Part shown: piece after piece, positions 10,134-25,138 of the stretch
Layout of the letters: every line of letters starts with the position of its first letter
How positions within the stretch are numbered: the first letter of the stretch is position 1
Origin: Cercozoa sp. M6MM
Lineage: Eukaryota > Endomyxa: Ascetosporea
Reading direction: 5' to 3' (one strand)
Assembly: GCA_040357565.1 (NCBI GenBank)
Contig: JBDODJ010000097.1
Length of the DNA stretch: 41,940 bases
Notes under the pieces: generated by a model
Databases searched by the model: none
What the model saw: the letters and a program-made list of their open reading frames with translations, nothing else
Told to the model about the DNA's origin: nothing
Program-made: the position numbers and the translations under genes

Positions 10134-13100
10134 ATGGGAGCCTCAGCCAGCACTTTTGCTGCAGAGTTCCTTGATGATGATCCGCGAGAGCACGAGCTTG
10201 CCACGGTGGACCCGCAGCGCATACTTGAAGAAAACTTTGTGCGTGAACACAAGCTATCGTCTCAGCAGTCTCCACAGCAGCCTTTCGAACCGCGCAGAGA
10301 GGCAGCCGTGCTTTACCCTCCATTTGGCCCTAGGGAGCATGACTCTAAGCACAGCATCGCACTGTCGGCACGCAACGCGCAGGATGAACTCGTGGCACTG
10401 ACTGAAGAAGGGCTATCTGCACGTAATCCATACGCTCTCGTGCGCGAATCGCAGAAGACGAGCTTTGCCGTGCAGACTTTGCAGAAGATCCAAATCGCAA
10501 TCACAAATGAGGTTCGGCGCCTCCGTCTTCGCAAACTGCGAACTACTGAGGCAGCGTCGAGGGATGTTAAAAAAGCGCTTTCAGTGACAACACAGGTTGG
10601 TATCAACGCTGCAATGAAAGGGTGGCTTCTTCTCTTACGGGCAGTCAGCAAGTTCGATTCGAGGGTGTCCAAAGAAGTGCTTGATTTTGCATTTGAGTTC
10701 TTGAGTGAAGTCGAACCTCTTTCCCTTCAAAGTCAAGGTCAAGCTCTTTTCGAGCCAGTCGTAGCATATTTTGCGAACGTCGCTGAAACTGCGGAGCAGG
10801 CAGCGTTGAAAACAAAAGCGTTGGAGGTTCTGGCTCTCTTTGCCATCGCACAAGGCAGTGTGCAAGGTATTACAAAAATCGTGGCACTGCTGCTCCGTCG
10901 CAATAGAAATCAAGATCAGGTAAATTTACTTTCGCTACGCGTGTCAGTTGATCTTATTGTCAAGGTGAGTTGTACAACTGATGGATACGTGTTGAAGGTG
11001 GCCGCCTCTCCTGTGCTACTTGCGCTTGTCGAGTTTTTGGCTTCTAGGCGCCAGCCCACAAGCGCAGACGATGACATCGTGTTTGAACACGAACTCGATG
11101 ACTCCGAAACCCTTGTGTTTCCTCTGATACACCACTTGTCGAGGGTTTCACGGTCACAGTCGTGTGATCTCTACACGCCCACTGTCGCCAAAGCTAGGAA
11201 ATCTATACTTAGAGACCTCGGTGATGCGTTGGCTGAGGTCGTATCGAGAATTCGTGAGTGCGATCCTGACAGCCTTCGGGAGCAACAGCTCTTAATTGGT
11301 GCTCGTGGCGTCTTGTCGTTGGTCTTGCACGTCGCGCAACAAAGTGCAGCACCCCCTTTAAAGAAAACAGGTTTGTTCGCGACTTCTTCGACGAATGTGG
11401 CCGGCAGCTCGAATCTACAAACACTACATGACGCAATCTTTGATCTTATTCGAAGGCCGTGGTATTCTGGGAACAAGGAAATGAACCCTCGGTGGCAAAG
11501 CGTGCATGAGTACGCAATCGAAACTTTGAAGGACACGTTCTCGACATTTTTCCCGTCAGCTGTGGCACAACTGTCGCGCTCTCTGGAACTAGCTTCCGAA
11601 CCACACGCTGGCGAACGAGATTTTCGGGTGTCTTTGCTCACTCGCTTCGTTGATTTTGAAGTAGCTGTGTCGCTGGTGGAAGAAGTGGAGAAAGAGGGTT
11701 TCGCCAAAGAGCTTGCAAACTCTTTGAAGAGCTTGATCGGTCTCGCCGAACGGGACTCTCTAGCGTGTTTTGAGACGCAGAACGGGCCTTTCGAAAACAG
11801 TGCTGCAGCCGCGTTTGGTTCGATATTCAAAGTTGTTTTGGCCTACTCCGTGAACGCAGAACCCGAGTCCCATTTCATTTTCGAAGAAGCGATAAAGGCG
11901 GCCACCAAAAGACTCTGTGGTTCTGCTTCAGTGATTCTGCGTAAGGCTTCCACGTTGCTCCAAGAAGGCAACCAAAGCCTCTCAATTCGTCAAAGCTGCG
12001 GCGCGATTCTGCTTAAATCGGTAATTTCTCCTCGGCACGCGTCCGTGTGCAACCGCGACTTTCGTTCTTTACGTTAGGTTTGCGGGCGTGCTGTCCCGCT
12101 GCTGCTCACCTTCGCAGAGCCTTCCTTCAGAAAGTCGACAAAGTGTGTGTTCTCAGTGCTACCGTCTCTCGAAGAGCTTTTGGTCGCGGTTGATTTCATG
12201 AGCGCCGTCTTGGATGCGACGCATGCGATTGCGAACAAGACAAAGATCACGTCTTTTGAATGGTTTCCGGCTACTGTTTCCAACGTCGCTCGAGCGTTTG
12301 GGGCCTTAACTGGAGATTTGATGACGTGTAATGCTGACCCACCTTCAAACCGGCAAATACGTGAATGGACTTCGAGTCCATTGTTCAGAGGTGGTTACCC
12401 GTCAGCAACGGTTCTTCTTTTGAACGAGGTGTCTGACTGGATTTCTCGATGCAAGTTTCAAAAGCCCGAAGAGCTACTTCCTGTCGATGGGGCAATGGCA
12501 GAAAACGAGTCCACACTGACTGATGAAGACCTCGAACAGATTTGTGCTGCAATGGCGGCAGCCTCCCCGCTTCCAGTGGTGCAGCCATCAGTGAAACCCG
12601 TTGCGCAAAAGGCAACGGCAGCAGTCTTTCGTTGTTTGCTCTACCACACGGATACCACCGACGAAGCGTTGTCTTTCCTCGAGTTTAAAGACAGAAGTGA
12701 CCTTCCTGAAAACTTGATGCACATGTGGAGACGTGCAACTGCTGTGTGCGTTCACTTGCGTACGGTCAAGGGCGGAGGTGGTGATGTAAACCAAGAACTG
12801 GAGCGAATTTCGGAGAACTGTCGTTGGATTTGCCAGCTAAAGGCTGCGAAAGAGGAATGGGAGGCACCTCCTTTCGAAGACGAAGAGTCGAATGAGAGTC
12901 TGTCGCTACGGCATTTGTCAACGCAAGCTCGAGCTTCAGTTGCGATCACAACAACTCCAATGTCAGGCCCGCTTCTCTTGTATCATGATCCTCAAGCAGA
13001 ACGCCGAGCTTCAATTCCAGTTCACAGATCACTGTCTGTCGTCCAACAGAGGGGTCTTTCGGAAGCTGAAAACGAAACACTTGGGGCTTTAAAGCGATTG

Positions 13101-16100
13101 CAAGAGTTTATGGAGTTGCGCAACAAGCTTGACAAAGAGCAACTGAGCGCTGAGAGTGGCTCCATAGTGTCAACATTGCTTCGCATTGTCGATGGTGACA
13201 TCGCTGTTGGCAGCCTGCAAGACGAGTTGGTTAGACAGCACATCGTCGCTTTGAACCGGCTAGCGTGCCTGCGATACTTCTCTCGCGCATTGTCGGCAGT
13301 GAAGTCGCTAAAAGCTACTCGAGAGCTTCTTGAGCAAATGTGCTTGGTCTTGCAGCAAAAGAGCAAGGACTCGCACTTTCTGTCAAACATTTCTGCAGTG
13401 GGTCCAGAAATCAAAGCATTTCTGACGAAAAAATACTACGGTCTGATTGGCTTCATGATGAAATTGTGTGATTCTCGGCCACTCGCGCACGTCGCGCGAA
13501 TGATTGTGATGGTTTTGTGCTGCCACGACATCGAGTCAACCTCTGACGCAGACCTGGCTCACTTGCACAATCTAGGCTTTATTCGCTGGCTGTCGCCGCT
13601 AATAGCTTTCCATGGCGCCGGCAACTTTCAAGACTCGCAGCTGACGAGCAGTTGGGCAAAACTCGCGAGCTTTGGATCGCGCCGAGAACCGTGGTGTTCT
13701 CGCTATTGCTCTTGGTTGAGCTTTCGTCGTCTTGCCTACGTTACTGCGCCTAGACTCGAAACCAGTGATGCGGCTCGCTCCCTCTTCCATGACTTTTTGG
13801 TGCTGACGAAGTCGCAGCTGGAACTGCTAATCGCGATGCGTGATGCGCCTGTGGCTGCCGAAGCACAGAATCCGTGGATGTGCTATCACTGCACCTACAT
13901 CAACACGATAGCTCACACTGTGTGCCAAGTTTGCCGCCTCTCGAGAAAGCAATCAAGCGCTATGGTGACAGATGACTCAGATGAAATGAAAGAAACTGTT
14001 GACGAGAAGAGTGCTGATGAGAAGAGCGATGAAGAAGAGGGTAGCTGTCTTCCTACTATGAGATACTGTTGCCTGTGCGTGTCGATAGAACTTTTCCTAA
14101 AAGTAGAAGATATCTCTGCCGAGATTCGAAGTTCGCCATCGTCAGTTAATGTTCCTGGCATCTATTGGGACACGACTTCGCTACCGACTGCCTTTTCTCC
14201 TCTGGGAGTCGTCGAGGAGCAACCGGTCACGGTCAAGAATATCTCACGGACGCAGGAATGGCAAGTCTGTCGCACCTTGTCAATGTTGTCGACAGGTCAT
14301 CATAGCGTTAGCTTCAAAATAGACGTCGACCCTGCAACAACAAACACTTGGAGAATTGTCATTGGCGTGATCCCAGCCAGTATGTCTCTGGATGGGCCAC
14401 AGCGATACGTTGGATCCAAAGGGTGGGGCTACATTGCCGGTACTGGAGGTGTGAATGAAAACTCCGGTCAGTCAACGCCATACGGACAGCCATACGGTTT
14501 GAACGACGTCGTTCGCATGGATTTGGACTTTGAAGAAGGGAAAATTGAATTTTTCCTTAATGAAATATCACAAGGAGTCGCATTCTCGAACTTGGTCGGA
14601 CCAGTGTACCCTGCTGTGAGTGTCACAGCATACGGTGCCGAAGTCAGCATCGTCTCATCCTCCGAATCACTTGTCGACAAGACAAGCTCAAGTGACAGTG
14701 CGAAGCTCTCATTCACCTGGAGCAAGCGCATGCAAATGCAATTTCTGTCCTCGGCTTCAAACGGGTGGTTCGTTGCGAACAAAGACGAAGTTGGCATTTT
14801 TGGCCGCCCAGCTGTGAGAGTGTCTCAGCCGTCTAAGCCTGAAATCAGTGTGTTCATGAACCAATTCCTCTGGGTTGTTCTTCGGTGTGTCAATGCCTCA
14901 CCTTCGGCTCGACTGTTCTTGAACAACGAGGACTGGCAAGGGCTCTTACTGAAGTGCTATAGCGGCGAAGCACGGTCCCATCAAACGAAGCTGCTGGTGT
15001 TGCAAATATTGTCACAGACACTGCCTCTGACACCACCCAGTGCGACTGTGACCGAAGTGCCTTCAGTCGTTGAGAATATCTTCTTGCCTAACGTCCGAAA
15101 CTGGTGGATGGGTTTTGTGGAGCAAACGGATGCTCCCAGTGCGTCGAAATCATGCAACTGGCATGCGCTGTGGGAAGAAAGTTTCGAAATGACAAAGCTG
15201 ATGCGTTCATTGTTTGTGTCATCGTTGTGGAACAAGGAGCTGTCTCGATTTATTGACAACAACGTTGTTACCTTGTCTGGTGTCTTGGAAAAACTTGCCG
15301 GTGGAGCTAAACAATCACATCAAAAGGTCCGATCGCGCGGTGTATCAGTCAATTCAAGCCAGAAATACGAAAGCGACGACGAAGAGATACACACTTCTCC
15401 TGCTTTTACTTTCAATGAATCCATGTATCCTCCCCTAGAGAACAAAACCAGGAAGGTTGTATCGATTGCTTGTATTTTTACAGCGCTGAGAAAGACACTG
15501 TCTCGTGGGAGTCTGTGGTCTCCGAAGAAACAACTCGCCAGCTGGCCAACCTCCTCGCCGTCCTGAGCATTCTTGGCGGAGATAGTGATGATTTACGCGA
15601 AAGCAGAATGGTTAAGGTGTTCGGTGACCAACCTACTGTAGGTATGGTGACGGGCTTGCGATTCCCGTCAAAGACGAAACAAGTGCTTTTGGAAGTGGCA
15701 TGTGAGTCTGGTGCAACAAAGAAAATCAAGAACGTCAGCGACGTTGAGCTCCTCATGTCACAAATCCCGCCTTCGGTCTTCTTTAAGAAGCTGTCTAACC
15801 CACTTCACATCGTTATGCAGCTCAAAACATATGCCATTGCGTTTTTGCAACGTCCGACTGAAGATGTCTTCCCTCTCGGCCTGATGATGACAACGATACT
15901 GTTCCGCAAATGCATTCGAGTGTTGAGTCAAATGATGTCCGCTGACGACCCAGAACTCGACATTATCTTGCACGACCTTAAAATCCCATCTCTTATCGGC
16001 GGTTTGGCAACTGAAAGTTTGAGTTTTCATCTCCCAGAATCGGAGAGAGCCAACTGCTCGACATCGGTGCTGGAAAGCGAGCTCGTGTCGTCCGAAATCT

Positions 16101-19100
16101 TGTGCAAGCAAGTCACCGCACTGAAACAAGAGTGCAAAACGACCAACTGGAATCCACCAAGCTCTCCCGCTCGCAAGCTACGCGATATTCTGTCCGGAAC
16201 ACACGAACTCAAGGCTATCCACCTGCAGGAGGAAAAACAAGGAATTTTCAACTACCTGGGAACGCGCGTCTTTGGGAACGTGAGCTTCATCAACCCAGTT
16301 TCGCTTGGGTTGGTGTCTGTCACTTCCAGTGGAAAAATGCACGCGGACTTTCCTCTAAGGCCTGCGTCGGAACTGATCGCAAATTACGGCTGTAGCTGTG
16401 CATTCGAACCTGACGGCAGCGGGCATGCATTCGTCGAGTTCTTGTTTGAAAAACACGAGTTTTTCCCAGAGGCGTATTCTCTTCGCCGCTGGTCCCGAGA
16501 CTCGAAGACGGTACCCCACTCTTGGTGCGTCGAAGTCAGTGACGTCAAAGGGAAGAGGTGGAAGGTTGTCGACACTCGCTCAAAGGAACTTGCGCTACAC
16601 TCTCCATCGGGCGTCACCTTCCAGCTCTCAAAGCCTGTTACGCGAACAAAGATGTACCGGCGCGTTCGAATCAAAACACTTGCCGAACCCTCAGAAAGTG
16701 CCCGACTCACCCTGTCCAGTTTCGAGATATTTGGCTTTTTGAAGCCTCTTCCGCCAAACTCGACGCACGAGCGAACTCCTCGTGGACAGCTGCTTGCGTT
16801 GGGACGGTGTGAGCATGGGCGTCTCGGCACAGGTTTCAATGCTGACTCTGCGTACCCGTGCATCACTGCGCTTCCTCTGGGTGTTGAGATTGTGCAAGTC
16901 TCAACGTTCTCGGCCAACGGCATCGCGTTATCTCGAAACGGAGCTGTCTACACTTGGGGAAAAGGTGACTCGGGCGCTCTCGGACAAGGTCACTGCTCGC
17001 AGCAAAACACGCCTCAACGGGTTCAAGCCTTGAGCAGCTTTCGTATGATCCAAGTTGCAGCCGGAGCAGGTTTTTCAGCGGCCCTCGAAGAATCTGGCAG
17101 TGTTTGGACATGGGGACGAAACTCAAGCTACCAATTAGGTCTCGGCGACTCAACAGACCGCATGCTCCCGGTGCCTGTGGGTGGTTTGCTTCGGAGCCAA
17201 GTCGTTGAGTTTATTGCCACAGGTGCTTCACATATGTTTGCTGCCACACAGTCGGGCAAGCTATTTGCTTGGGGCGCCAACGGAAGTGGACAACTTGGCT
17301 GCGCTCAGTGCGAGGCTGTGCGTCGACCAAAGGAGATCACAGTGGAGCGTCGCAACATCACATGGGTCGAAATCAGTTCAGGCTGGGATCACACACTGGG
17401 GGTCTCCAGCACCGGCTGTTTGTACGCGTGGGGAAAGGGCGCTCATGGACATGGAACGAACGAAGCCGTTGTTGAACCGACTCAAGTAAAAGCACTTGTC
17501 GGTCAAAAGGTTGTGTCCATTTCGTGCGGGTGGGACAATTCAATGTGTGTGACGGCCGACGGCTCGGTGTATGCTTGGGGCAAGAACAACGGTGCTCTTG
17601 GTTTTGGTCATACTGACCAAATCTCGAAACCGCAACGCGTGGAAGGCGCCTTGTCGAAAAGATGCATTGTGTCTGTGTCAACGGGAAAGGATCACTCTGT
17701 CGCAATCTCAAAGAGCGGAGTTGTGTTCATCAGCGGATACCCTGTGCGAAAGGTTCTTGGATCGAATGAGCTCAATCGTCTGCGCTTTACTGCGATCACT
17801 CCTTTTGACAAATCTCACATGTTCCGGGACGCTTCTTGTGGAGACAAGGTCACTCTTTTGGTGACGACTGATGCCGCGCAAGTATTCACTCCACTGAGTG
17901 GCACCGAGCGAACCACGCACTTTAACTTTCACGGGCAGACGCTGAATCCTATTTTACAAAGAAGCACCGACAATGTCTTCGTGTGTCCATACCCGGCTGC
18001 GTTCTGGTGCCTGAAGCGAAAGCACCACAAAGTACCTTTGCTCCCTGCAAGTCTCGATACGAACGAAGGATACGATGCCAGGTTCCACAATCTTGTTGAA
18101 CGCTACTCAGCCGATTGGAGGCAGGCACACGTCACGCTTTCCGAATGCAACGACCCACACAGCCAAGTATCCTCGCAAGGAACGCGAATCGATGTCTCAC
18201 AGGCGTTGCAGATGTCGCCTGCTCTATTTTTACCAGGCGACCAGTGGAGCGTTTCTTTTGTTGCCAAACTACGGGCGGGAGGTCGTATGTTTGAGTTTAC
18301 CGACCGTCACGAAGGCACCTTGCTTGCAATTGAGCTGTTGGACGCATCAACCTGGAAACTGACTTCAAACACTGGAGGAGGTTTTGCCAAAACTGTCAAG
18401 CAGCCGATTAGACTTGATCGCACAGGTATCTCAGTAAGTCATTGCAGTTAAATCAAATCGAATAAGTGAACTGTCGGATATAGTGAGACTCTCGTTGTCT
18501 TGTGCGAAGTCGAAGGGAAAACGCAGTGACGAAAACGCCTTTCAATTCCACATTGACGAGAAGCTCGTCAGTTCGTTTAGCGTCTGGGGGTCCGAGTTAG
18601 ACAACTTTGTTGCAGCTTTGCGATCTTCTTCGCTCGCCCTAATTCAATCCCCTGGAGCAATTGTTGAAGAGGTGGCTTTGTGGGAACACTCGTTGTCGCC
18701 GCACGAGCTTCAGTATGTTGTTCGGAACAGCTTGGAATTTGTCCTGGACGACTGGCTGGCGGACTTCAACTTCGCCGCGACGAATAGATTGTGGGCTGCT
18801 TCCCCTCAAGCTGCTCGAAGCCATGCTGATATCACAAGAATCTGCAATACGACACACTGTGGGCGCACAAGTTTGAGTTTTGGCACCAAGTTGCTGGATG
18901 CAGTGGATCTTCCGCCTGGCTGCAAGTTACACGTGAACTTCTCAACGGAAAATGTTGCTGCCGTTGACTACACTATGTCTGTCGATTTCGCGGTTGTAGA
19001 GAGTCCTCTGCCACAAAATCCACTTGTCGTTTTCCAAGCTCGTGCGACAATGCCGCCGCTCTTTCTACGTGAAGATATGACCCTTGGATTCCTCTTCTTG

Positions 19101-22100
19101 GAAACTGTGCGATCACCGATTCGTCTCAAGAAGGGCCACTTGCATCGGATTACCGTCCTAGTGTCCATGGGTAACAGCGTGACCGTCTACGTCGATGGTG
19201 AGCGAGCTCTTTCTCTCGATAACTTCCAGCAGTACGCTTCCTTGCATTGCGGCGTCGTCTTTGCCGAAAAGCCTCTAGCGCTGCGCTCTGGCGTGCTGTT
19301 CGGCAATTTACCGGATGAGTTTTCCTCTGTCGACATCTTACAAAGACGACAACCCACTGGTCGCCGTGTCCACGTGTATGTGCACGCAGTCGAATTGTTT
19401 GCTGGGTTAAAGCTTGCGTCAGAGGTTGCTTGCGAAAAATTGCCGCACCCTCTCTCAAGCAGGCGACCTGTGTCGTTACTTACGCGGTCACTCCGCCGGT
19501 TTAAGGTATCACAACTTCCATAACTTTGAGTGTAAATTCCTTCGAATTGAAACTTGCGTACCTGTCAACTGTGCATCTCAGGTACCCTACTCATGGGCCG
19601 AGGCGGCGTTGGGAGCCGGAGTACCCAAACATCGGCACTCTATTTCGGCTTGGATTAACAACAATGCTCACAAATTGAAACTCCGCACACGCTCGGAAGA
19701 GATCAACGAACTCACTTCTTCGTTGGCTTTGATGGGTACTGCGTTTTTTGTTTACGGAGTGCCGTTGACATGATGGTAATACCTGACAGGCTTCACGCGC
19801 GAACGTTGCTCAAACGTTTTGCGAATCTCAGCTACTTCTACAGAAGACGCAGACACTCGCCTCATAAAAGCTCTGCGCGCGCTAATATGGGCGCCTCCTC
19901 GACGATTGTCACGGGATGTTGACGTGGCAGGACAACCCGAAGAGAGACCTACCGAAAACGAGCCTACCTCCGTAGATGCTCACAACAACTACTCTTCGTT
20001 ACTAGCAGACCGATCAGTGAGAAGAAAACGAGGCAGAGATCACGGCGACCACTTTTATGGAGGTCATTTGACAGACTTCTCCATCGACTCTCTTCTCGAT
20101 CGAAGTCCAAAACTTGAAGAAGCGCCCATCCAAAACGAAGTGATCAAGTTTAGTCGCGCTGTGTCGATTTCTTGGTGCCGAAGTGCACTCCTCAGCTTGC
20201 TTCATCGTCTTTCAAGCTCCACAAGCGATGAAGTGTTGCAAGGTGTGCCGCAGGCGCGTCTGGCTATGTCACCAGAACCACCGGCATTGGAGTGGAGCCT
20301 TGCCTCTCTTTTCCCGCTCCCTCGCTTTTTGTCGCGACTTGTCACCATGGTCGTCACGGAAGGCACTGACAAGGACCGAGCGTCTATTTGCACGAGCTTG
20401 CAGAGACTGGTCGTGCGCGAAGCACTGGCCCTAGAACGGAGTGAACGATTCGTGCACGGCGCGAAGAGCATTCGCTTCAACGCTTGGTCGGTGAGTCGTA
20501 GCTTCAGCTCATTTTCGTTCGACAGCAATGACAAGGGGGAGGAAAAACCAGACGAAACTTTGAACGCGTATGTGGCATCCGTCGCTCAAGTCTCCATTGA
20601 ACTTCTCGAGGAGCTGTTGCTTCACTTGGTGCGAACGATTCACGAACACCAATCAAATCGCCAGCAATTCTCTAGTGGCATCACGACCAAGCATCGAACT
20701 GAAATCGTGCTGCTATTACTGGAGATACTGCTGAAGGCAGAACAACGAGTCCGCGACACCAAGCAGTCTCGACGAAGAAGGCGTTCGATCAGCACCATTG
20801 TTTCAGACTTTGAAGAAAAAGCGGACTCTTTGTCTTCCTTCGGCATGTTCTTCTTCCGTCGCGAGGTCGTGAACTTGCTCTGCGAAACTGTGACCTTACT
20901 TCGAGGCGAAAACCAGCTCAAATTCGTCCGAATCCTGTCGAAACTGTTGCGCATGAGAATCCCTGTCGATGCTGCCCGCGCTTCTATCTTGTACGAAACT
21001 ATGAAGCAAAAGCACAAGCAACAAAGTCCGCATGGCTCATATTCACCCTTCCTGCAAGCTCTGATTGAGCTCAACGTTGCCACACACCGCCTTGGATTGT
21101 CGAAGAAGAGCGCCGTTGAGGACGAAAGTCTTTCCGTTCCTACACCAGAGCACGAGCTCCGGTGCCCATCGCTCCCAAAACATTGGAACTCACCGAAGTC
21201 CAGTTTCATTCTAGCTCCCAAGAGTACTGTGGATACCTGCGGAATCGTCTACTTCCTTGGTATATTTAACACGATGTTTGGTTGCGACTGCTTGGCTTTC
21301 TCATTCGCCCAATGTTTGATAGGGACCTGCGGCTACCAGCATCCGTTCCGTAATCCAGCAACCGCCCCATATGCAACAGTTCACGCGAGCAGTTCGATAT
21401 CTTCTTGTGACGCGACGTCGTTGTTTGCACGAACACGAGAAGGTGTACCATTAGATGGTGGCGAGCTCAAGATTCGCTGGCACTTCAACAACATCAATGT
21501 GATGCCGGCTGTGTTTGCTCTGACCACGAGTCAGACACACTTGACTTCGGGTTGCATCGGTCGTTTTGAGGGATCCAACGACGGCGATTCATGGGACGCC
21601 ATTGAGACCGAGGCTGTCAAAGCGTCACGTACGATGCACTGCGTCACGCTTGGAGAGCAAAGGTCGTTTAAGTACTTCCGACTAACTATCGCCGAAGACA
21701 AAGTTCCCGTCGCGGAGGATGTGCATCTTTTTGGAATTGAAGTTTTTGGGAACATCACCATCGAAAAGCCTCTGACGTTGCTCGAGGGACGGCATCTTCG
21801 CTACACAAGTGACATGGACGAAAACGGTTTGATGTATCTGCTTGGAACCAATTACGGCAGCGAACCCTGGCAGAATCCTCATGATGCCGGTCACTTGACG
21901 GTGACTTCATCTTCGCTTCAGAACGACTCTAAGAGCGCATCTGCCATCGTTGGTCGCGTGCCGGTCAGGTGCGTGACTGATGCTGCCGACGGCAACTTTT
22001 TCCAGGTGTCGCTCAAAAATGTGATGATCCAGCCAACCCACTACACATTGCGTCACTACTCAAGTTGGGATGTGGAGGCACTTCGGAGTTGGAGACTCGA

Positions 22101-24908
22101 AGCATCCAACGATGGAGAAACGTGGACTGTTCTTCGAGTGCACTCCAACGATACGTCTCTCAACAAAAAAGGTAAATTTACAGTAATTTAAAAACTTATT
22201 TGGAATGCGGACGTTTCATTTATTTTCGCTTGGACGTATCTGTAGGAGCTTGCTTTACCTGGGATCTTCCGGGAGCGCAGAGACCTTACAGGATCTTCCG
22301 AATCCTGATGACAGGAGAAAACAGCAATCACCACACCTTCATGGCTCTGTCCGGCTTTGAAGTGTACGGCACTGTGTTTACAGAGCAGCTCGCCCATGCC
22401 TACTCGTCGTGCGATGTGTGCTTGAGAGCCACTCCTGCAATTTACTTGCTGAAGAAACTACTTCGATCCGACAAGGCGACGCTTTCGCTCAATTGTGTCC
22501 GCGTGCGTGAGCTCGGCGACAGAAAGCGCGCACTGAACTTCCGCACGAAGCAGCTTTTCAGATTAGGGCACCACCAAGTGGCTTGGCAGGTCCAAGAACG
22601 TGGCTGTGCGGAGAAATTGAACTTTGCCTTCGGTCTCGTCCCACAAAAGTCGTTGTCGTCGTTCGACGGCGGCGTTAGCTCGCTTTGTGACGACAGCAGC
22701 ACTTCGCTAGTTTTCCTTGACAGCGAAGGTACCTGCGAGTTCGCACTGAAGTCGAGGTATCAGGTCATCCAAGAGGCGACGATAACACCGCCGCTCGAGT
22801 CAGGAGACATCGTGACCGCGGAGACAGATTTCGATTCCAACACTCTCTTGGTCCACATCAACGGCGTGTGCCACTATCGAATCAATTTTTCGAATCTTCG
22901 GATCTCAGAAAAAGAACAGGTGGCGTTTGGCTTTAGCGTTATCGGCGACGGAGTCATGATCGAATTGCGTCCTCCCAGAGAGCTGATGACAGGAGCCTTG
23001 AAGTACCCTCCTTGGTTCCGAGCGGTCTTGCTGGTGGAAGACTGCATCTTCAGCATCAACTCCGGAATTCCTCTGCCCTCGTCATTCGCGCAAGACATAA
23101 GTCGAGAGATAAACACTTGGTACCGAAGCTACGCTAGTGAAAGCTCGCAAGCGGACATAGACTGGGCACAGTTCACAGTCGAACAGTTCAACGAAATCAA
23201 CGCCAAGTTCTCAATACACTCCGATGAGTCGCTGGTGGCTTGCGCGCAAAGAAGCTGCGAGAAAATCGAAGAGCGGGCTGCTTCACTCGTGTGCCAGCGG
23301 TGGACGCCATCAGTGGATCTGCTCACCGTCTATGGACTTGAGGACTACCCGATAAATGAACTGCGAGTGCGTTTGTTCACTCTTCAGCACCTCAACCGCC
23401 TTATCTATCCAGGTACGAGGGCATATCTGGTTTGTGCTTTCGCGTCGGCAATATGAAACTTGAAGCTCGCGTGTACATGTAGTGCTTCGACTTGTTGATG
23501 TGACTGACACTTCAAGTCATCAAAGTGGTTTAGCCGATGGATTGAAGAGAATTCGTGGACTTCTTTTCTGGGACATCAAGTGCGAGTTGTGGAACAAGGT
23601 GCTAGGTGCAACACAGGAGCCAGCTAGAGATGTCACAGTGTTGATCGACCGCCTGAAGGCCGCACAACTGCAGCTACCAGGTCCACGCCCCAAAGACAGT
23701 GAAAGCATGACTGTCTTCGGCCAGTGTTTCGAACAACTTCACTCGATAACGCCACCTCCGTTCCGACTTCGTCCAAACGAACGCGCGTGGAAAAGTACAT
23801 TCGTCGGTGAGTTTGGCGATGACCAGGGCGGCCTGTACAGAATGTGCATCACCGACTTGTGCCACGAGTTACAATCCGACGTTCTGCCGTTGCTCATTCT
23901 CTGCCCTAATGGACGAGACGGCATCGGTTCGAACCAAGACCGCTTCGTGCCTCGTCCGAGCGCTTCGACAGAGCGTTCTTTGCAAATGTTTGAGTTCCTC
24001 GGCAAGCTTATGGGCTTAGCCATACGGTCTCGCGAGCTCATGTCGCTATCGTTTCCGTCCATAATCTGGAAACAACTCGTTTTTGACAGAATCACGATGT
24101 CAGACGTGACCGCCATCGATCTTGTATCTTTCCGCATCCTGGACGAACTCCAAAAGATTGACGAGATGGCTGTTCAAAGTGGAATGAACGTTGACGACCT
24201 GTTTGAGAGCGTAGTCGATGCGCGCTTTATCGCAACGGGGTCTGACCAAGTTGAATACCCTCTGGTACCCGGAGGCCAGTTCAAAAAGGTTACGTCGGCA
24301 AATCGCAACAAGTTCGCTGAGGCCCTCGTCGCTTTTAGACAGAACGAATTTTCTATCCAGTGCGAAGCAATCAAGCGAGGCATGGCAACAGTGATCCCCG
24401 TCCCTCTTCTGTGCATGTTCACTTGGCGCGAACTTGAGCTCATGGTATGCGGGCGCGTGGCATTCGATGTCGACTTGCTCCGCAAGATGACACGGTATGA
24501 GGGTTGCACCGAGGACGAGCCGACGGTCAAGCTGTTCTGGAGACTTATGTACGATCACTTTGATGATGACACGCGAAGTCGCTTCCTGCGTTTCGTTTGG
24601 GGACGGTCTCGGCTTCCAACGACGGAAGAAGGATGTACCACAGATAGAATCTGCGTTGGTATCCTTGTGCAACTTTCTACGCGTGATCTGATGACTTGTA
24701 GTTGATCGGAATTTCAAATTGGGAGTTAAGCACACTCACGATGACCCCGATAACTACCTTCCTGTTGCGCACACTTGCTTCATGCAACGTAAGATCCTAA
24801 TTATCACTTTACAACATCGCATGCAGTTAATTTCTGAGTAGTGACTCTCCCCGCGTACAGCTCCCTCGAAGTTATGAAGTCAAAACTGCTCTATGCAATC
24901 ACACACTG

Positions 24909-24963
<55 letters not shown>

Positions 24964-25081
24964 TGACACACACACACACACNNNNNNNNNNNNNNNNNNN
25001 NNNNNNNNNNNNNNNNNNNNNNNNNNNNNNNNNNNNNNNNNNNNNNNNNNNNNNNNNNNNNNNNNNNNNNNNNNNNNNNNN

Positions 25082-25138
<57 letters not shown>

